Of a stretch of DNA of 64,000 nt, positions 21,781-34,235 are shown piece after piece (the stretch's first letter is position 1; the number at the start of each line of letters is the position of its first letter). The stretch spans positions 31,765,850 to 31,829,849 of the forward strand of contig CM047429.1 of NCBI GenBank assembly GCA_026168455.1. The letters run 5' to 3'. The notes under the pieces are model-generated. The model was not told the origin of the DNA. It made no database searches and saw only the letters and a program-made list of their open reading frames with translations. The DNA is from Theocolax elegans (taxonomy: Eukaryota > Arthropoda > Insecta > Hymenoptera > Cerocephalidae). The position numbers and the translations under genes are program-made.

Positions 21781-21783
<3 letters not shown>

Positions 21784-21943
21784 AATTTATATAGCGATAA
21801 TTGTAATATCTAGTTTTTAAGACAAAAAAAAATAATAAATAAATAATAAACAAACAAAAAAAACAACAAAAAAAAATAACCACCAAAATAACAAAACAAG
21901 ACAACAAACGTGTGGACGTTTACACCTGGCGTTAAACTTCTCT

Positions 21944-21954
21944 AAGGGGAGAGG
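21944..21954 (+). promoter_or_regulatory. polypurine tract
   Basis: AAGGGGAGAGG directly abuts the TG start of the 3' LTR. This is the standard plus-strand primer position for an LTR element on this strand. Confidence 0.7.
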
Positions 21955-22704
21955 TGTCGCGTCATGATAGACGCAACGTACACACATGCGCGTACACATA
22001 CACACACACATATGCACACACGTGCGCACACATTTAATACGCAAAGTAGGATGTCCTCGTCAAAGACAGGAACAGCCTTGAAAAAAATCTAACCAATAAC
22101 TTAATTGGGACACGCATGACAAAGAATAAATTAATTATGTAAATGTACAATATTTGATTGGTCAAGAGGAACCAAAACTCCACCCTGAACCCTTGATATA
22201 AATAGGGATGTCGCGCCGGGGTGTGCGCTCTTGCTCTTTAGTCCTTCCTCAAGTAAGGTAAAATCTTGTATCCAAAACTTAATGCGAAATAAAGCAAGAA
22301 AATGGAAAGTCATTGTTCAGTATCTTTAAACCTTCAAACACCAGTTTATTTCCTATTCTCTTTAAAATCCCAATTAGTCTATACCGCATTTCTATTATAA
22401 GGGAGTCTTTGCATCGAGGATCAACGAGAGCGAGAAAGACAGCCTATAAGTTGCAGCCACCGGTCAACCGTAGATCTCCCGCTCGATAAGGTCGGTTGTT
22501 TTCCTTTCCTCGCCTTCACTTATTGTTGCACCTCGGGCTTACCCATGCAAGTAAATTTCGGAAGGGTCTATGACCTGTGCTATACCGAGGAGAATTGCCA
22601 CCCATCCTTGACGCTATACGCGTACTAAAACGGGGAACTTCTATTTTTAATTTAAATTCAGTCCATTTAATTTTTCTACGTTACGTCTACCCTAGGACGT
22701 AACA
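21955..22704 (+). mobile_element. 3' LTR of the envelope-bearing element (about 750 bp)
   Basis: Ends are TGTCGCGTC and GACGTAACA (inverse TGTTACGTC), a 9-bp imperfect terminal inverted repeat. Inside, in order: an ATTGG box (22157), TATAAATA (22197-22204), an initiator-like region and AATAAA (22288-22293). This is a full U3-R-U5 layout. The polypurine tract is immediately upstream. The 5' partner is missing with the rest of the 5' half of the element. Confidence 0.65.
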
Positions 22705-22896
22705 ATTAGTTATTTGTAAAATATAAATGGTATTCTAAAAAGTAAAAACCGGGAAAAAATAAAATATATATAAGAACTCACTCGTTAACACATCCACATA
22801 AATACACCCGCCCACACACACATACACGCGCGCGCCCGCACGCATGCACATGGCGCTTCCCCAGGTGCTGCATCGGGGAATGCTTTCCAGATATGA

Positions 22897-23091
22897 ATGG
22901 TACCGAAAAAATCAAATATTCGGGGCAAACCAAAACCAGATAGTGGAATGCACCCCGAAATTAAACCAATTATGTATAGTGAGGTTAAAACCCCAAATCC
23001 CGCAACTGACTCTGATCGAGTGAAGGCCCCGGTGATCAGTGCTGCTTCCACGGATTTTGAGGGGGACCAAACTCACACCGTAAAAACCTAA
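22897..23091 (+). pseudogene. R1-type ORF1 N-terminal remnant
   Basis: The translation contains SDRVKAPVISAASTDFEGD. This closely parallels SDRVKAPVAGAGLTDFGGG in the ORF1-only element at 35320. It is a small leftover of the same non-LTR family; flanking coding sequence is gone. Confidence 0.6.
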
Positions 23092-23099
23092 TATTTTGT

Positions 23100-24080
23100 A
23101 TTCGTTATTTGCTGTGAAATTTTATTTTTAATCAATTATTTAGACTTGTTTGTTAGTTACATTATTGGTTATAAATAATTTTTGGTGTGTTTGAGTAAAA
23201 TAATTTGGTGTATGAATTTAATTGCTTAGACTTGTTAGCAATTTAAGTAATTAAATTTTCATTTCCTTTTCGTTCAATTTATTTAAAAAAGGGAAATATA
23301 AATTATTTCAACTTGGTAGCAACATAAATTATTTATTTAGTCCTTCTCAGGATAAAATAAATATATTTCGCTGGAAAAATTGCCGTTTGGGACGACAACT
23401 AGTGAAATAATTATTGTGTTGCAAACTATACGGGATTTACAACATTTCGTAAATACCCCTACTTTTTTTAAATAATTTAATTAAATTTCTGTTTGTAAAG
23501 TAAATTATCATGGTAAATTTTTTTTTGTTTGGCTTGGATAAACAAAACAATAAATGGTATCTTGGTGTGTGTGAATCACAAGACACTGTTTTTATTTATA
23601 TATTTATTTTAAAATTAATTATTTAGACTCGTTAGCGAGATAAATAATTTAATTTTTTTTCTCTTTTCTTCCTTTATAATTTGTTTTTTTTTTATTTATT
23701 AATAAATTAAAGCTAATAAATTCTTCTTTTCGCCAGTGAGGAATCTGTTGGATTATAACTGGCGAGAGAGATATTTTCGGAAATCGTTAACTTTACCATT
23801 ACTGGTAAATTACCGACGATATTGAAATAATTTGAGATTTTTTTTTTGTTAATAATTATTTGTGCTTGCAAAGCAATTGTATAGAGTCTTGGTACGTGTG
23901 AGTCACAAGACACTATTATAAACATTAATTATTTAGACTTGTGAGCAAGTTAAATAATTAATTTAAATTTGGTGCGAGTGTTAAGTGTGTGATTTGCCAC
24001 AACTTTAACCAGCAAAATTTAATTGTTTTGTCCTTCTAAGGACGAAATAAATTTCGTTTAGAAAAAATCTTTTGGATTTT
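23100..24080. repeat. degenerate repeats, about 0.32 kb period, with small hairpins
   Basis: Motifs recur in order. The hairpin-forming TTATTTAGACTTGTGAGC...AAGTTAAATAA occurs near 23130, 23215, 23615 and 23925. The CACAAGACAC module occurs near 23570 and 23900. GTCCTTCT(C/A)AGGA...AAATAAAT occurs near 23340 and 24030. Spacing of about 310-330 bp between matching modules points to an old tandem repeat. No coding frame. Confidence 0.5.
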
Positions 24081-24473
24081 GAATAACTGAATTAATTTTG
24101 TTGGTACACTAGTCGATGCATATATACAATTTATTGTAATTAAGCCGACACCAAATTTTTTTTTAGATTCTGGTCGGAAACGGACCGAGTTACACATATC
24201 CAATGGCAAGAGATATGTGCCTCCTCGGGTTATCATATAGAGTAATAAGGAATTTGTGTATCGGTTTGTATGAGAACAGTTACCAAAGAATGGTCTTGGT
24301 AACTGTATGCCATACAACGAGAGTGTGACGTTTAAGTATGTTTGCATGTGAGTGAATAGGTAATTCTCCCTTATACATATTTTTCTTTTAATTATGACTA
24401 ATAAGCATCTGTTTTGTGTCAGCTCCCAGATGTAATCGAACTGCGAATCGATCACTATAACGGAGCTATTGCA

Positions 24474-24918
24474 TCAACAAGAAGCGGCCGAGCGCGACGA
24501 AGAAGGCCACAGCAGGTTCAAAAATAAGGTCTGTTGACTGCCTCGAGTTACCTGTAGATAACCTACTCGCTGGATGTGCCCAATCTGTGCGGGATATCGA
24601 CCAGGCGCTAGTGAAGTTGGAAAGGACACCTCGTGCTTCGACGGTAGAACTCTCGTCGTTAGTCGACTCTACCCCATGGAGCAAATGGAGGTAGATGTGC
24701 CTGCGGTATTATCATCAAGGCCATCCGTGAACGTCTATCCTCCCGTTCTGTTTCACGCGGATCCTCAGCAGCAGAAGACCGTCGCCGACAATCGCCCTCG
24801 CTGCAAGAAGAAAGCTGGCGGTACCCAGAAATTGACAATAAACGATTACGAGTCAGAAGTTGCAACACCCCGAGCAACGGTTCGCCCGTTAACGAAGGCA
24901 GGGACTACACCCGTCATA
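24474..24918 (+). other. possible decayed coding remnant, family unknown
   Basis: GC-richer than its surroundings, with several overlapping short frames (for example DIDQALVKLERTP and SRSVSRGSSAAEDRRRQ) but no continuous one. This looks like a decayed exon or transposon ORF; nothing recognisable remains. Confidence 0.25.
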
Positions 24919-25021
24919 CAGTGTTGCCAGATAGAGGTGTTTTTTCTTTGTTGCACTCGCACAGTATGACCTCATTTACATTAGATAATAGAGGATAGAA
25001 AAACCCTAAATGGTAACCCTG
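24919..25021 (+). mobile_element. hAT-like MITE, copy 3 (103 bp)
   Basis: Ends are CAGTGTTGCCAG and GGTAACCCTG, flanked by a perfect 8-bp duplication CCGTCATA (24911-24918 and 25022-25029). Length equals the copies at 5869 and 39100, but the inner sequence is the most diverged. Confidence 0.85.
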
Positions 25022-25029
25022 CCGTCATA

Positions 25030-25775
25030 ATATCATTGCCAGCAAGAAAACTCAATGTTGGGGTCGAATCCTTATCAAACAGGCGAAGACTTAATGCTTG
25101 TTACCTTTTCTTTCACAGCATGCTAGATACTAATAGATTCAACATTCACTGCTTTCAATACTAATTTTTTAATACGAATGAGGGCTTTTGAAAAAACCGA
25201 TGATGAAACTCTATAATGGAGAAGAAAATTTCCTGATTATTGAGTCCAGCTCCAAATTTTCGTCTAGCATTTTTATTTTTTTATTATTTCATTATTACTC
25301 TTAAAAAGTATTTATTTTCTATATATTGAACATATCAACTTTTCTTAAGTATTTTCTCTTTTAAAAAAATTTATTTGAACAAAAAATGACAAACATAAAA
25401 ACAAATTTATTTAATTTATATTTGTAGGCTAAAGAAAAACTTCTTTTATACACTTAATTTTACTTTACTGCGTATATCTTCAAAAATATTATGTAGATCG
25501 TAGTGTTCCATAGAAAAAAAAATTTTGTTGCTTTGAGACGGATATTTTACCCGTTTAAAATAATCATATAGGATAAATTTTGAAATAATGCTACGAAATT
25601 GTTTATGTACAATTATAAATAGTGGAGTAAGTTAAATAGTTTAGATATAGGAGTATAAGCTTCTCACAGGATTAAAAAAGTACCATAAAAATTTCAGCCA
25701 AATAGGTTCAGAACTTTGTGAGATGTTTTTCAAACAACGATAAATAAACATCATGAACGATCTTTGGAAATTTCT
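25030..25775. other. AT-rich stretch, no recognised feature
   Basis: No convincing gene or repeat on either strand between the MITE and the 3' end of the CR1/Jockey-like element. Confidence 0.5.
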
Positions 25776-26054
25776 AGGGATTGATTGATTGAATGGCTTT
25801 ATTTGGCCTTTGGGATTTAAACCCCGTAGGCACTCATGTACATAATACAATTTGCTAAATAAACTATTAACAATAAATAAAATAACAAAAAAAATATGTA
25901 CAACTATAATAACAATAATAACAATAATAAAATCAAGTGAGCTATAAAATCGATAAAATAAAAATAAAATACAATAAATAATTCAACAATAAAAATAATA
26001 ATAATAAAGCAAAACAATGGATATACTATTATAATATCTAAATAACTAAATAAC

Positions 26055-29000
26055 CTATACGAGGCGAGGGATACGCGGTGGGGTTATCCCCTCATGTTGC
26101 ATCCTGGTGTCCCAGGCAGTCTGGTCGAGTCCAAACAAATAGTGAAATAGCGAGTCTTTGAATTTGGCGATGGATGATTTATCAAATGTATGTGGAGGGA
26201 GTTCATTTATGATCTTGGATGAGGTGATGATGAACGATTTATTTAAAGCCTCCGTACGAGGTGGAAGGTAATTTAATGATTTTATTTGTTGACGAGTGGA
26301 AGTGCGGTGATTATGTTGCGAGGTGTTTAGTTTAATGAAATGGTTTGCCAGGTAACTAGGAGAATTGTGACAGATGATACTAAAAGCAAGTGAACCGATG
26401 ATATATGAGCGCCTGGACTCGACTGATAACCACCTGAGACCTAACCTATACGGAGTGACGTGCTCTCTCCTCGGTATGTCACCCCACACGAACCGTACAC
26501 AAGCATTCAATAGTCTTTGTAATTTAAGATTTCTGGTCTGGTCAACATCGTCATAGACCGCACACGCATAATCAAAGTGAGGAAAGACAAGTGCCTCTAC
26601 CAGTCTTTTCCTGAGACCACGTGATAAGGTTTTTCTATAGTATCGTAATGAGTGTAAAACACCATGCACACGACTCGATATAGATGACACTTGCCTTGCC
26701 CAATCAAGAGATGGAGTAATCGTGATCCCGAGCGACTTAACCTCACATTCATACTTCAAAAAGTCCATTTCCAATTTTACCTTAGGGGCAGTGTTCAAGT
26801 CGATACGCGATAAAAAAGCCTGGCTACCCAGAATCATAACCTTCGTTTTTTTAACATTTAACTTAAGTCCGTTATTGTGAGCCCATAGGGCTATTGCATT
26901 TGCATCCTGAGTAATACGCTGTACTCCCATTTCAAATTCCGCAGGAAAAAACGAATGGTAGACCTGGGCATCGTCGGCAAACAGCATATATTTGCTGTGT
27001 GTGAGTACTTTCGGCAGATCGTTAATGAAAATAGAAAAAAGAATCGGGCCAAGAACACTGCCCTGAGGCACACCAGCATTAATTTTCAGCCAATCTGAGC
27101 GCTCACCAGATTCATTCTCCACGGCATGCATGCGACCTACAAGATACCGATAAAACCATGTAAGCACGTTATCGGAACAACCAATATCACTTAATTTTTT
27201 AATTAATTTATCATGGGGTACCGTGTCGAAAGCCTTGGAGAAATCAAACAGGACAAGAATCGTGATCTTCCTGGCATCAATTGCTCTCCTGACATCATCA
27301 ATGACTCCCAGGAGTGCCGTCTGGGTACTGTGTCCCCTGCGGAAACCTGCCTGTCTCTCAGTGAGGATATTATTCTCCTCAAGGTATTCAGAAAATTGAT
27401 TGTGCACTAGTCTTTCTAAGATCTTTGAGAGTTCACAAAGCTTTGCTATCGGCCTTGTGTCAGAACACGATTCCATCCTGCTCGACTTCGCCAAAGGAAA
27501 CAGCAGCACCCTCTTCCAGTATTCAGGATAATATCCAGTTGAAAGCATATCATTAAAAACATCCACGAGGTGCAGAGTTAATTGAGGCTCTAATAACTTA
27601 AGCATTTCTACGGATATGCCATCAATCCCCACTGCCCTCGAGGACGCTCCCCGAATTGCGTTCTGAACTTCTTTAGTAGTGATATTGAAAATTGAATTGA
27701 AAAGATGAGGAGGAGGGTGATAAAGGACATGAATTACATAAAATGGTTGAAAAAGACTGAATGGACAATGGCTGTACGTGATTTGAGACAGATGCGTAAT
27801 AATTGTTAAGCTGTTGTAAGGTGAATAAATTAAGTGGCGATGGATTTGTCTTAGAACTAAGACCCATGCTTTTCAGGCATTTCCAGGACCTTTTGGGATC
27901 GTTTGCCCTGTCAAGTTTATTTGCCAGGAAGTGAAATTTACTCGAGTTTACAGCATTCGAGACATGATTTCTGAGCCCTTTATAAACTTTGTAATCTTCA
28001 CTCAAACCAGTAGTACGAAATCTCTCGAAAGCTGTATTTCTGTCCTTGATTATCAGTTTAATGTCCCTGGTAATCCATGGCTTGTGCTTTATTTTTATAG
28101 AATGTGACTTGATTGGTGCTAACAAATCAAATGTCGAAAGAATTGCTTTATTTATGAGTGATACATTTTTTGAAATAGTGATATGATTTATATTTGATGA
28201 ATGATTTTGATATGAGAGCGGACCATGATGGTGGTTAAATAAGGACAAATCTGTAGAATTATGCTGATCAGGCCTATGAGGACTAGATGATTGTGATGAA
28301 GACAAATAGTTGATAGATGAGGTGAATGTGGTTGCGAGGTTATGAAGGTTGATCTCTCCCAGATTTCGTTTTCCAAATACCCTCACGTCTGACGGCGTGT
28401 TAGCAATCCTTAAAGTAATGCTTATAGCATCATGACCTGCTGCAAAAGGAGCTGTTGTTTTAATATATTCGTAATCGGTCATTGGTTCACGAACTAGGAA
28501 GAGATCTAACCATGTATGAGAAGGCCCGCCCGACGTCATTGCATGGTGTGTTGGCTCTGACCGGATGAGTGTAAGTCCCAGTGCTGATATGCTTTCTCTA
28601 AACTTATTTGCCATAGCACTAGAGGAATTCATGTCAATATTGAAATCCCCAGTGACTACGACGTATTTGTATCTCGGTAGTATGTCCGACAAAATCTCGA
28701 AGAATTCTGTAGGGTAGGCGGCTGTTGGCCTGCGATATACCACCGCCAACACTAAAGAGTCAGCCTTACCCGTCAAACATAAAATTAAAAATTCCGGAGT
28801 ATTGGAGAAAACCGGTTCAGAGTGCGCGATGACCTTCACTCCAAAACTTTCCCGGACAAAAGCCGCCACACCACCCCCCTCCTTACCCTCTCTATCCAAG
28901 CGATGCAAAGTATATCCTGTTAATTTAACAATTTCTGAGGAATCATGCTTAGTAAGGAAGGTTTCTGTGATTGCAATGACATCGTGAGAGGCCGGGTGAA

Positions 29001-29097
29001 CCAATGCTTCAATGGATGAAAAATGTGTTTTGAGTCTATTGATATTTGAATGGAAAATGGAAAATGATTTTGATGATTTGGCCCGACCAGCCCTGTC
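26055..29097 (-). pseudogene. ORF2: APE endonuclease plus reverse transcriptase
   Basis: The endonuclease occupies 29097-27673: FSIFHSNINRL start, ITETFL, GGGVAAFVRE, VVVTGDFNID, and AGHDAISITL near its end. The RT occupies 27632-26055: RPIAKLCELSKILERL, AGFRRGHSTQTALL, DFSKAFDTVPH, AGVPQGSVLGP and the catalytic LFADDAQ. A single-base shift in a T run near 27745-27760 separates the halves, and the RT frame reads back continuously to it. The protein would nick target DNA and prime reverse transcription from it. Frame note: the endonuclease is in the same frame as ORF1, separated by UGA at 29098-29100. Confidence 0.85.
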
Positions 29098-30438
29098 TCA
29101 TTTAGAATGAGTAGGAAGAGGAGGAAAGCTAGAAAGTTCAGTATCCGAGCTTACTCGCCTCAACGGACCGTCCCTCACCTCTCGCATAAATACTACTAAA
29201 TCTAATACTATGGGCCTCGCATAACCCAATTCGCTTGATTTCCGAACGGCCGCTTGCCACAACTCGAACACCGGTTTTGGCCAAAGAGGCCTTATAAACA
29301 ATGAGTTTTCATCACCTTCACCAAAAATGTCGCGAGCTCTTCGTCCTTTCAAAAGGTGCGCCTTCTCCATTACTGCATCTCTGGAGACATTCGACGAGAA
29401 TTTGATGACCATTCCACGCGAACGCACTTGAGTAGGAGGGGAAACCGTTGACTTGGATTTCTGTCGCGGAGTCCAAGGCCGAAGATCAATCACCTGGTTC
29501 AGTAGTTTCGGCAGCTTGATTGCCTCTAAGATATCTGCAATCAGCTGATTTTCAGACTTCTCTGTCTTACCCGGTAACCCCGTGACAAGCAGTTCGCAGG
29601 AATCTTTCAGCGCTGGAGACTGTGCAGCTTTTATATTGCCGTTTTCTATGCTGGTAACCCTATTTTCCAGTTTATTTATTCGCTCATCCAAAACTGCGTG
29701 CTTTATCTCAATCTCCTCCTCTATCGAGCTGACCTTCGCCTTCAAGTCTTTCAGCTCCGTTTTTACTTCATCAACTTTATCCTCCACACGGCTCACCACC
29801 TCCAAAACCGATTTTAAGTCGCTCCTTAAGCTGTCTTGCAAGCTCCGCGTGAAGGCTTCTACCCACGGTGGCGGGCCATCCGCCATTGATACGGAGTCGG
29901 CGAGCGTGTCTTGCGCGACCTGATTGGGCTTAGTGGGCGGAGCGCCGCGAGGTTGCTTAGCAACCTACGACAATGATGGCGACGGAGGCGAGGCTACGCG
30001 CTTCGCGCAAGAGGTGGTAGGAGTAGGCGTGGTCGCCGTTGCGGCACTGTCGGTCGCGTTAGTCTGGCGCGGTAACCCGGGCGATGGCGCCCTCGTGTCG
30101 ACTAGAGCTGTAACTTGGGTCTTTAATTTATTTTTCGCGAGCACGCAACAGCGCCGCTCGGACGATCCCGGCACGACCTCGAAACAATTCATATGAGCGA
30201 TGTTGTTACATATATTACACACCTCTGTGTAGTCCTTTCGCGTCAGCCGTGCTCCGCAAACAAAGCAGCCCCGCGGTGTTGCCATTTCTGCAAGTCGATA
30301 GTCGCAACGTTGGCCTGGACTCCGCGCGCAGATCTTGCCGCCCAATTCCTGCCGCTTGCAAATTCCTCCGGCTAACCTCGAAGATATAGCAGTCAATTTC
30401 TCTTGATTTCTGGACGACTGTCTACAGCAAAAGTGCAA
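29098..30438 (-). pseudogene. ORF1: PHD-type zinc finger plus coiled coil, one in-frame UAG
   Basis: From the likely start at 30285 (MATPRG) the protein begins with CFVCGARL...CNICNNIAHMNCF...CC, a PHD-like C4HC3 finger as found in CR1-clade ORF1. After a Thr/Pro-rich linker a UAG (29965-29967) interrupts. The same frame then continues with MADGPPPWVEAFTRSL and a long coiled coil (SVLEVVSRVEDKVDEVKTEL...) followed by an RRM-like region (LLVTGLPGK...VVIKF-type strands). ORF1 proteins bind the element RNA and form trimers through the coil. Confidence 0.7.
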
Positions 30439-30539
30439 CTAATTTACTAGGTACGAGCTGTAGACAGCGGCCGTCCGATTTGCAATGTGCTAAAACTCGT
30501 TTTACAACGTGAGTACAGGTATTTATTTGTTTTGTGGAG

Positions 30540-30950
30540 ATCGAAAGATAGCGTCTTTGTACTCACCGCGCCAGAGAGAGAGAGAGGATGAATCCGCGCT
30601 GATACTCACGCTGCGATCACTTCCACTCGCGTATTTTTTCATTCGCCCGTGCGCTAACGTAGCACTGTAAATAGCTGGTCCGACTGGCACACATACATGT
30701 GACAGGTATACGAACTTGCGGCACACCAGGTACATCTCTGGTGTTATTTCGATGAATGAAAACTTTTTAATTAAAGAAAAACTAAAATAAAATAAAAAAT
30801 AAAACAAAACAGATCTGTAGGTGATTATATAGAAGGCTAATAAGTACCGGATAGCTGAAACTTCGTCACAGTAGGATTTTTTCGGAATTAAAACTGTTGT
30901 TGATATAAGTTTAAGTTATTAGATTAAGAAATTTGAAACTTCATTAAACT
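30540..30950. other. AT-rich stretch upstream of the CR1/Jockey-like element
   Basis: Contains a short GA run at about 30573-30586 and no supported coding frame. It lies between the element's 5' end and the PA2G4-like exon. Confidence 0.4.
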
Positions 30951-30953
30951 AAC

Positions 30954-31116
30954 CTGAGTAGCTGGTTTTAGAAGTCTAAGTGCTGCTTCAGATGCATAAT
31001 GGGCAGCTAATATAACATCTGCTTTTCGTCCATAAATTTTTGTTTCATTTAAGGTACTTACAACAATTGTGTGAGCAACTACAGCAATAAATCCATCGAT
31101 ATGTGCACCCAAATCT
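30954..31116 (-). CDS. PA2G4: single exon of a PA2G4/EBP1-like gene
   Basis: The translation contains [19 protein letters not shown] and [20 protein letters not shown], the pita-bread-fold core of proliferation-associated protein 2G4 (a methionine-aminopeptidase-like ribosome-associated factor). The exon is bounded by a minus-strand acceptor (...CTTTTAG at 31117-31118) and a consensus donor (CTCAG/GTTAGT at 30954), which supports a real exon. Neighbouring exons were not found within the window: the next one leftwards would have to lie beyond the retrotransposon, and none is visible to the right. It may be a live gene with huge transposon-filled introns or an orphan exon. Confidence 0.7.
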
Positions 31117-33408
31117 CTAAAAGCATAGTGTTTTATTAAATGTAATTAATATATTAACATTGAGCTATTTAATCAATTTAGAAATGTCCAATTGAATAAA
31201 TTGAAGTCATACATGAATTCAGAAAAAAAGTAAATATATAAAAATCAAAACAAAAATTTATTATTAATCAATTATATCTTTTTCCACGGATTTTATATAA
31301 TATAAAAACCTTTGGAGTTATTTCTTATATTTTCTGTGTTACGTCTAGATTAATAGCGATTAATACTCCTGCACCTACGGCCAATTTCATCCAGGACTTC
31401 CGTCCACATGTTTTAGAGGTTGGGCGTTTGACGAAGAAGATTCGGGAATGATAAATAGGTTTCAAAATAAATCTTATTCAAATGTAGTTAGTAACATATG
31501 CTTAATATAAATATTTGTTCAAATAAAGAACACATATAAATATTTTAAAAATTTCGTGTCTTTACAAAATTTTTTGCGTAATTAAGTAATTTAAATTCGC
31601 GTAATACGCGGGTTTTTTTCTGTACCTCAAACAGAAAATAAAAACTTTGAATTATAAATAAAAATGTCAATTTCGACAAAAAAACCCATTCAAATAAAAT
31701 AATAAGCATGGAAGCATCTAGCTTTATTATTTCCAATGTGCGCAGTTGAACAGCTTTCACTACGGGTCGAACTGTGAACACTCTATTTGCAGAGTAACCT
31801 TTCTTATTAATGTCTTCTCATATGTGCTGATTTACCCTTCTATAGGGATCTTAGGAGTGCAGTAAGCCTCGTATTAAATTCTACTTCCTATTCTTGTAGT
31901 ATCCTGTAAATTTCAAAGTATCAAACTTCGATAAAATACACAAGTCGACCGACGTGGCGGTTGCGACAAATAATAAAAACTTTAAAATCGTTGCTCAAAA
32001 TTTATTATTCATATTTTTCTTTTACTTAATATAGAAAGTTATTTATACAAATTCAATGTACGGAACGTTGTTTACTGAGAGGAAGGGTGTTATTTTACGT
32101 TTATGTCACTTAGTATAGTAACCTGCTCATTATTGCGCAATAGTACAGAATTTTTATTAATCATACGAAATCGTCTTTTTACATTAATATTTCATAATTA
32201 TTTATGCAGTGAAACTAACAAAAACTTATTTGAGTCTCTGAAAAAGATGGTTACATATATTTGTTATTATAGCTATTAAATCATATTATTATTTTGTTAT
32301 TTAATTAATTTAATTTACGAAAGCTTCTTTTCTTTAGTAAACATTATCTATAATTAATTTTTCTTATTTATTTGTTTATTACATAAATGAAATAATCAAG
32401 ATGTAACCTAATTGTTATACATATTTTTTTATTAAATATTATTGTTAATAAATAGATCTATGTATAAATTATGACGGAAATCGTCATACAATATATTCAC
32501 GACGAATAGAGTATTTAAATTCACGATAATTGTAAGTCGTATGATTCCGTGCAAAGAAGATACCCCAAACCGACCCCACCGATTTTAACAATTCTGTGAT
32601 GCGTTGTAGTACTCGAAAAAATAAGAGGTACGTATTTTTTTGTGCCGATATCCACTTTTAAGGGGTGAAATCTACCCCTAAATTTTAGCCCAAAAAATAG
32701 ATTTTTTGTTATATCTCTGCTTCTAATTAATATTTTTAGATAAAATCAACTGCAAACTATTTTTAACATGAAGCATAAGATATAAGATATTTTTATAACC
32801 CTAGCGGTTGCAATCCTCATTTTTATATTTAAAAAATACTAGACTTTTTATGCTTTTCTCTAAAGAAAACTGAGATATGACCTCAAAATTAAAAAAAAGC
32901 GTTTTCGTTTACTTCATCGAATACTACGACATTTTTTTGTTAGCACCCCAAGCATTGTAAACTACCCCTTAAAATAATTAACCGCATGTACATATAACAA
33001 ATTGATTTTTTTCTTAAGATTTGTTACACGTAAAAACGAAATACATATCACAAAAAAAGCAACTGTGTTATACATTTTTTTCAATACTGTAATGTGAAAA
33101 AGGGTGATAAAAGTTAGCTTTTAAATTTGCTTATTTTTTTTAAACTTACATTTAAAAATTGTAGATAGTCACCCTCCATTATTTTATTTTGGTTTTCGCC
33201 CGCGTCTTCTACCGCATGTGATAATCTTGGTCTTAGAATGCATTCACACAGCTTCCCAGCCGTGCTAAGCAATATGTAAATAGCGTAATTATAACAATTT
33301 TTTTATTTATATATAGATATATTTTATACGTCAAATCTGAAGAGTTGAATGTGTCAAGGAGCACTGACGGTCGCCGCGTAGCAACGAACCGCAATATTTC
33401 ACCCAAGT
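31117..33408. other. AT-rich intergenic or intronic stretch
   Basis: No supported gene. If the PA2G4-like exon is live this could be intron. Weak short frames only; one (minus strand, near 31390) reads WTEVLDEIGRRC, vaguely Myb/SANT-like, but is too short to call. Confidence 0.4.
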
Positions 33409-33413
33409 AGTAT

Positions 33414-33690
33414 GTAAGCAGGTATAGGGAGTCATAACAAATGAAGTCATCAAGGTCACACGTTAGCTTACTTGTTTGTTTACATACACAAACAATTAAG
33501 ATAACATTCTTAAGATAACATTACTTTTTCATGGTCATTCAATACCCTTCTCAGCCAATAATTAAATGACCTTGAAAAAGGAATGTTATCTTAAGAATGT
33601 TATCTTAATTGTTTATTTATATAAACAAACAAGTAACCTAACGTGTGACCTTGATGACGCCATTTGATATGCCTCTCTATACCTGCTTAC
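33414..33690. mobile_element. inverted-repeat MITE, family X, copy 1
   Basis: Ends are GTAAGCAGGTATAG and its inverse. Long arms include TCATCAAGGTCACACGTTAG and AACAATTAAGATAACATTC in both orientations. A 5-bp target duplication AGTAT flanks it (33409-33413, 33691-33695). A half copy follows at about 33745-33845, and another copy is at 55636-55869. Confidence 0.8.
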
Positions 33691-33744
33691 AGTATTCCCC
33701 TCACCTCCCAATCCACCTTACAAAAAAAACATTTATTTTGAAAA

Positions 33745-33845
33745 AAATAATTAAAAGACTTTGAAAAAAAGTAATGTTATCTTAATGTTTATTTATATAA
33801 ACAAACAAGTAACTTTTCACTTGACCTTGATGACGCAATATGTCA
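33745..33845. repeat. half copy of MITE family X
   Basis: Matches one arm of the neighbouring MITE (AATGTTATCTTAA...TATAAACAAACAAGTAA...GACCTTGATGACG) without the other arm. Confidence 0.65.
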
Positions 33846-34132
33846 AAAAAAAATAACCGATCTTCATAACCGTATTTCAATTTTTTGTCAGTTTTGAATA
33901 AAAGTTCATTTTTATTTTAGAGTCCGTGTCAGCGCGTCAGAGTGTCATTGCGCCAGAGACGGTGAAAGCCCGATTTACATTTTTTGGAGGAAGGCTGCGG
34001 CAAGTAAAATTTGTCCAAACATTCGCGGGCAATTTGAAATTTGATTACCAATAGATATAAATTTGTAGCAATACTAAATTTAATATAACGGTTCATTAAT
34101 TTTTTATTCTATCACAAAATTTTGAATCATAA

Positions 34133-34158
34133 TTATTACTATTATTAGTATTAGTATT

Positions 34159-34189
<31 letters not shown>

Positions 34190-34235
34190 ACATCATTATC
34201 ATTATAATTATTATTATCATTTATTATTATAACCT
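34133..34235. repeat. imperfect (ATT)n microsatellite
   Basis: Interrupted ATT repeats at the inner end of the left foldback arm; the mirror AAT run is at about 35115-35165. Confidence 0.85.

Larger units (their letters stand above)
25779..30530 (-). mobile_element. near-full-length CR1/Jockey-like non-LTR retrotransposon
   Basis: Minus-strand order is ORF1 (PHD finger, coiled coil), ORF2 (endonuclease, RT), then a 3' UTR with AAATAAAGCC followed by ATTCAATCAATCAATC short repeats near 25779, a typical terminus of CR1-like lineages that lack a plain poly(A). The 5' boundary is only approximate (about 30.5 kb). Copy quality is good: two in-frame stops and one frameshift only. Confidence 0.75.
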
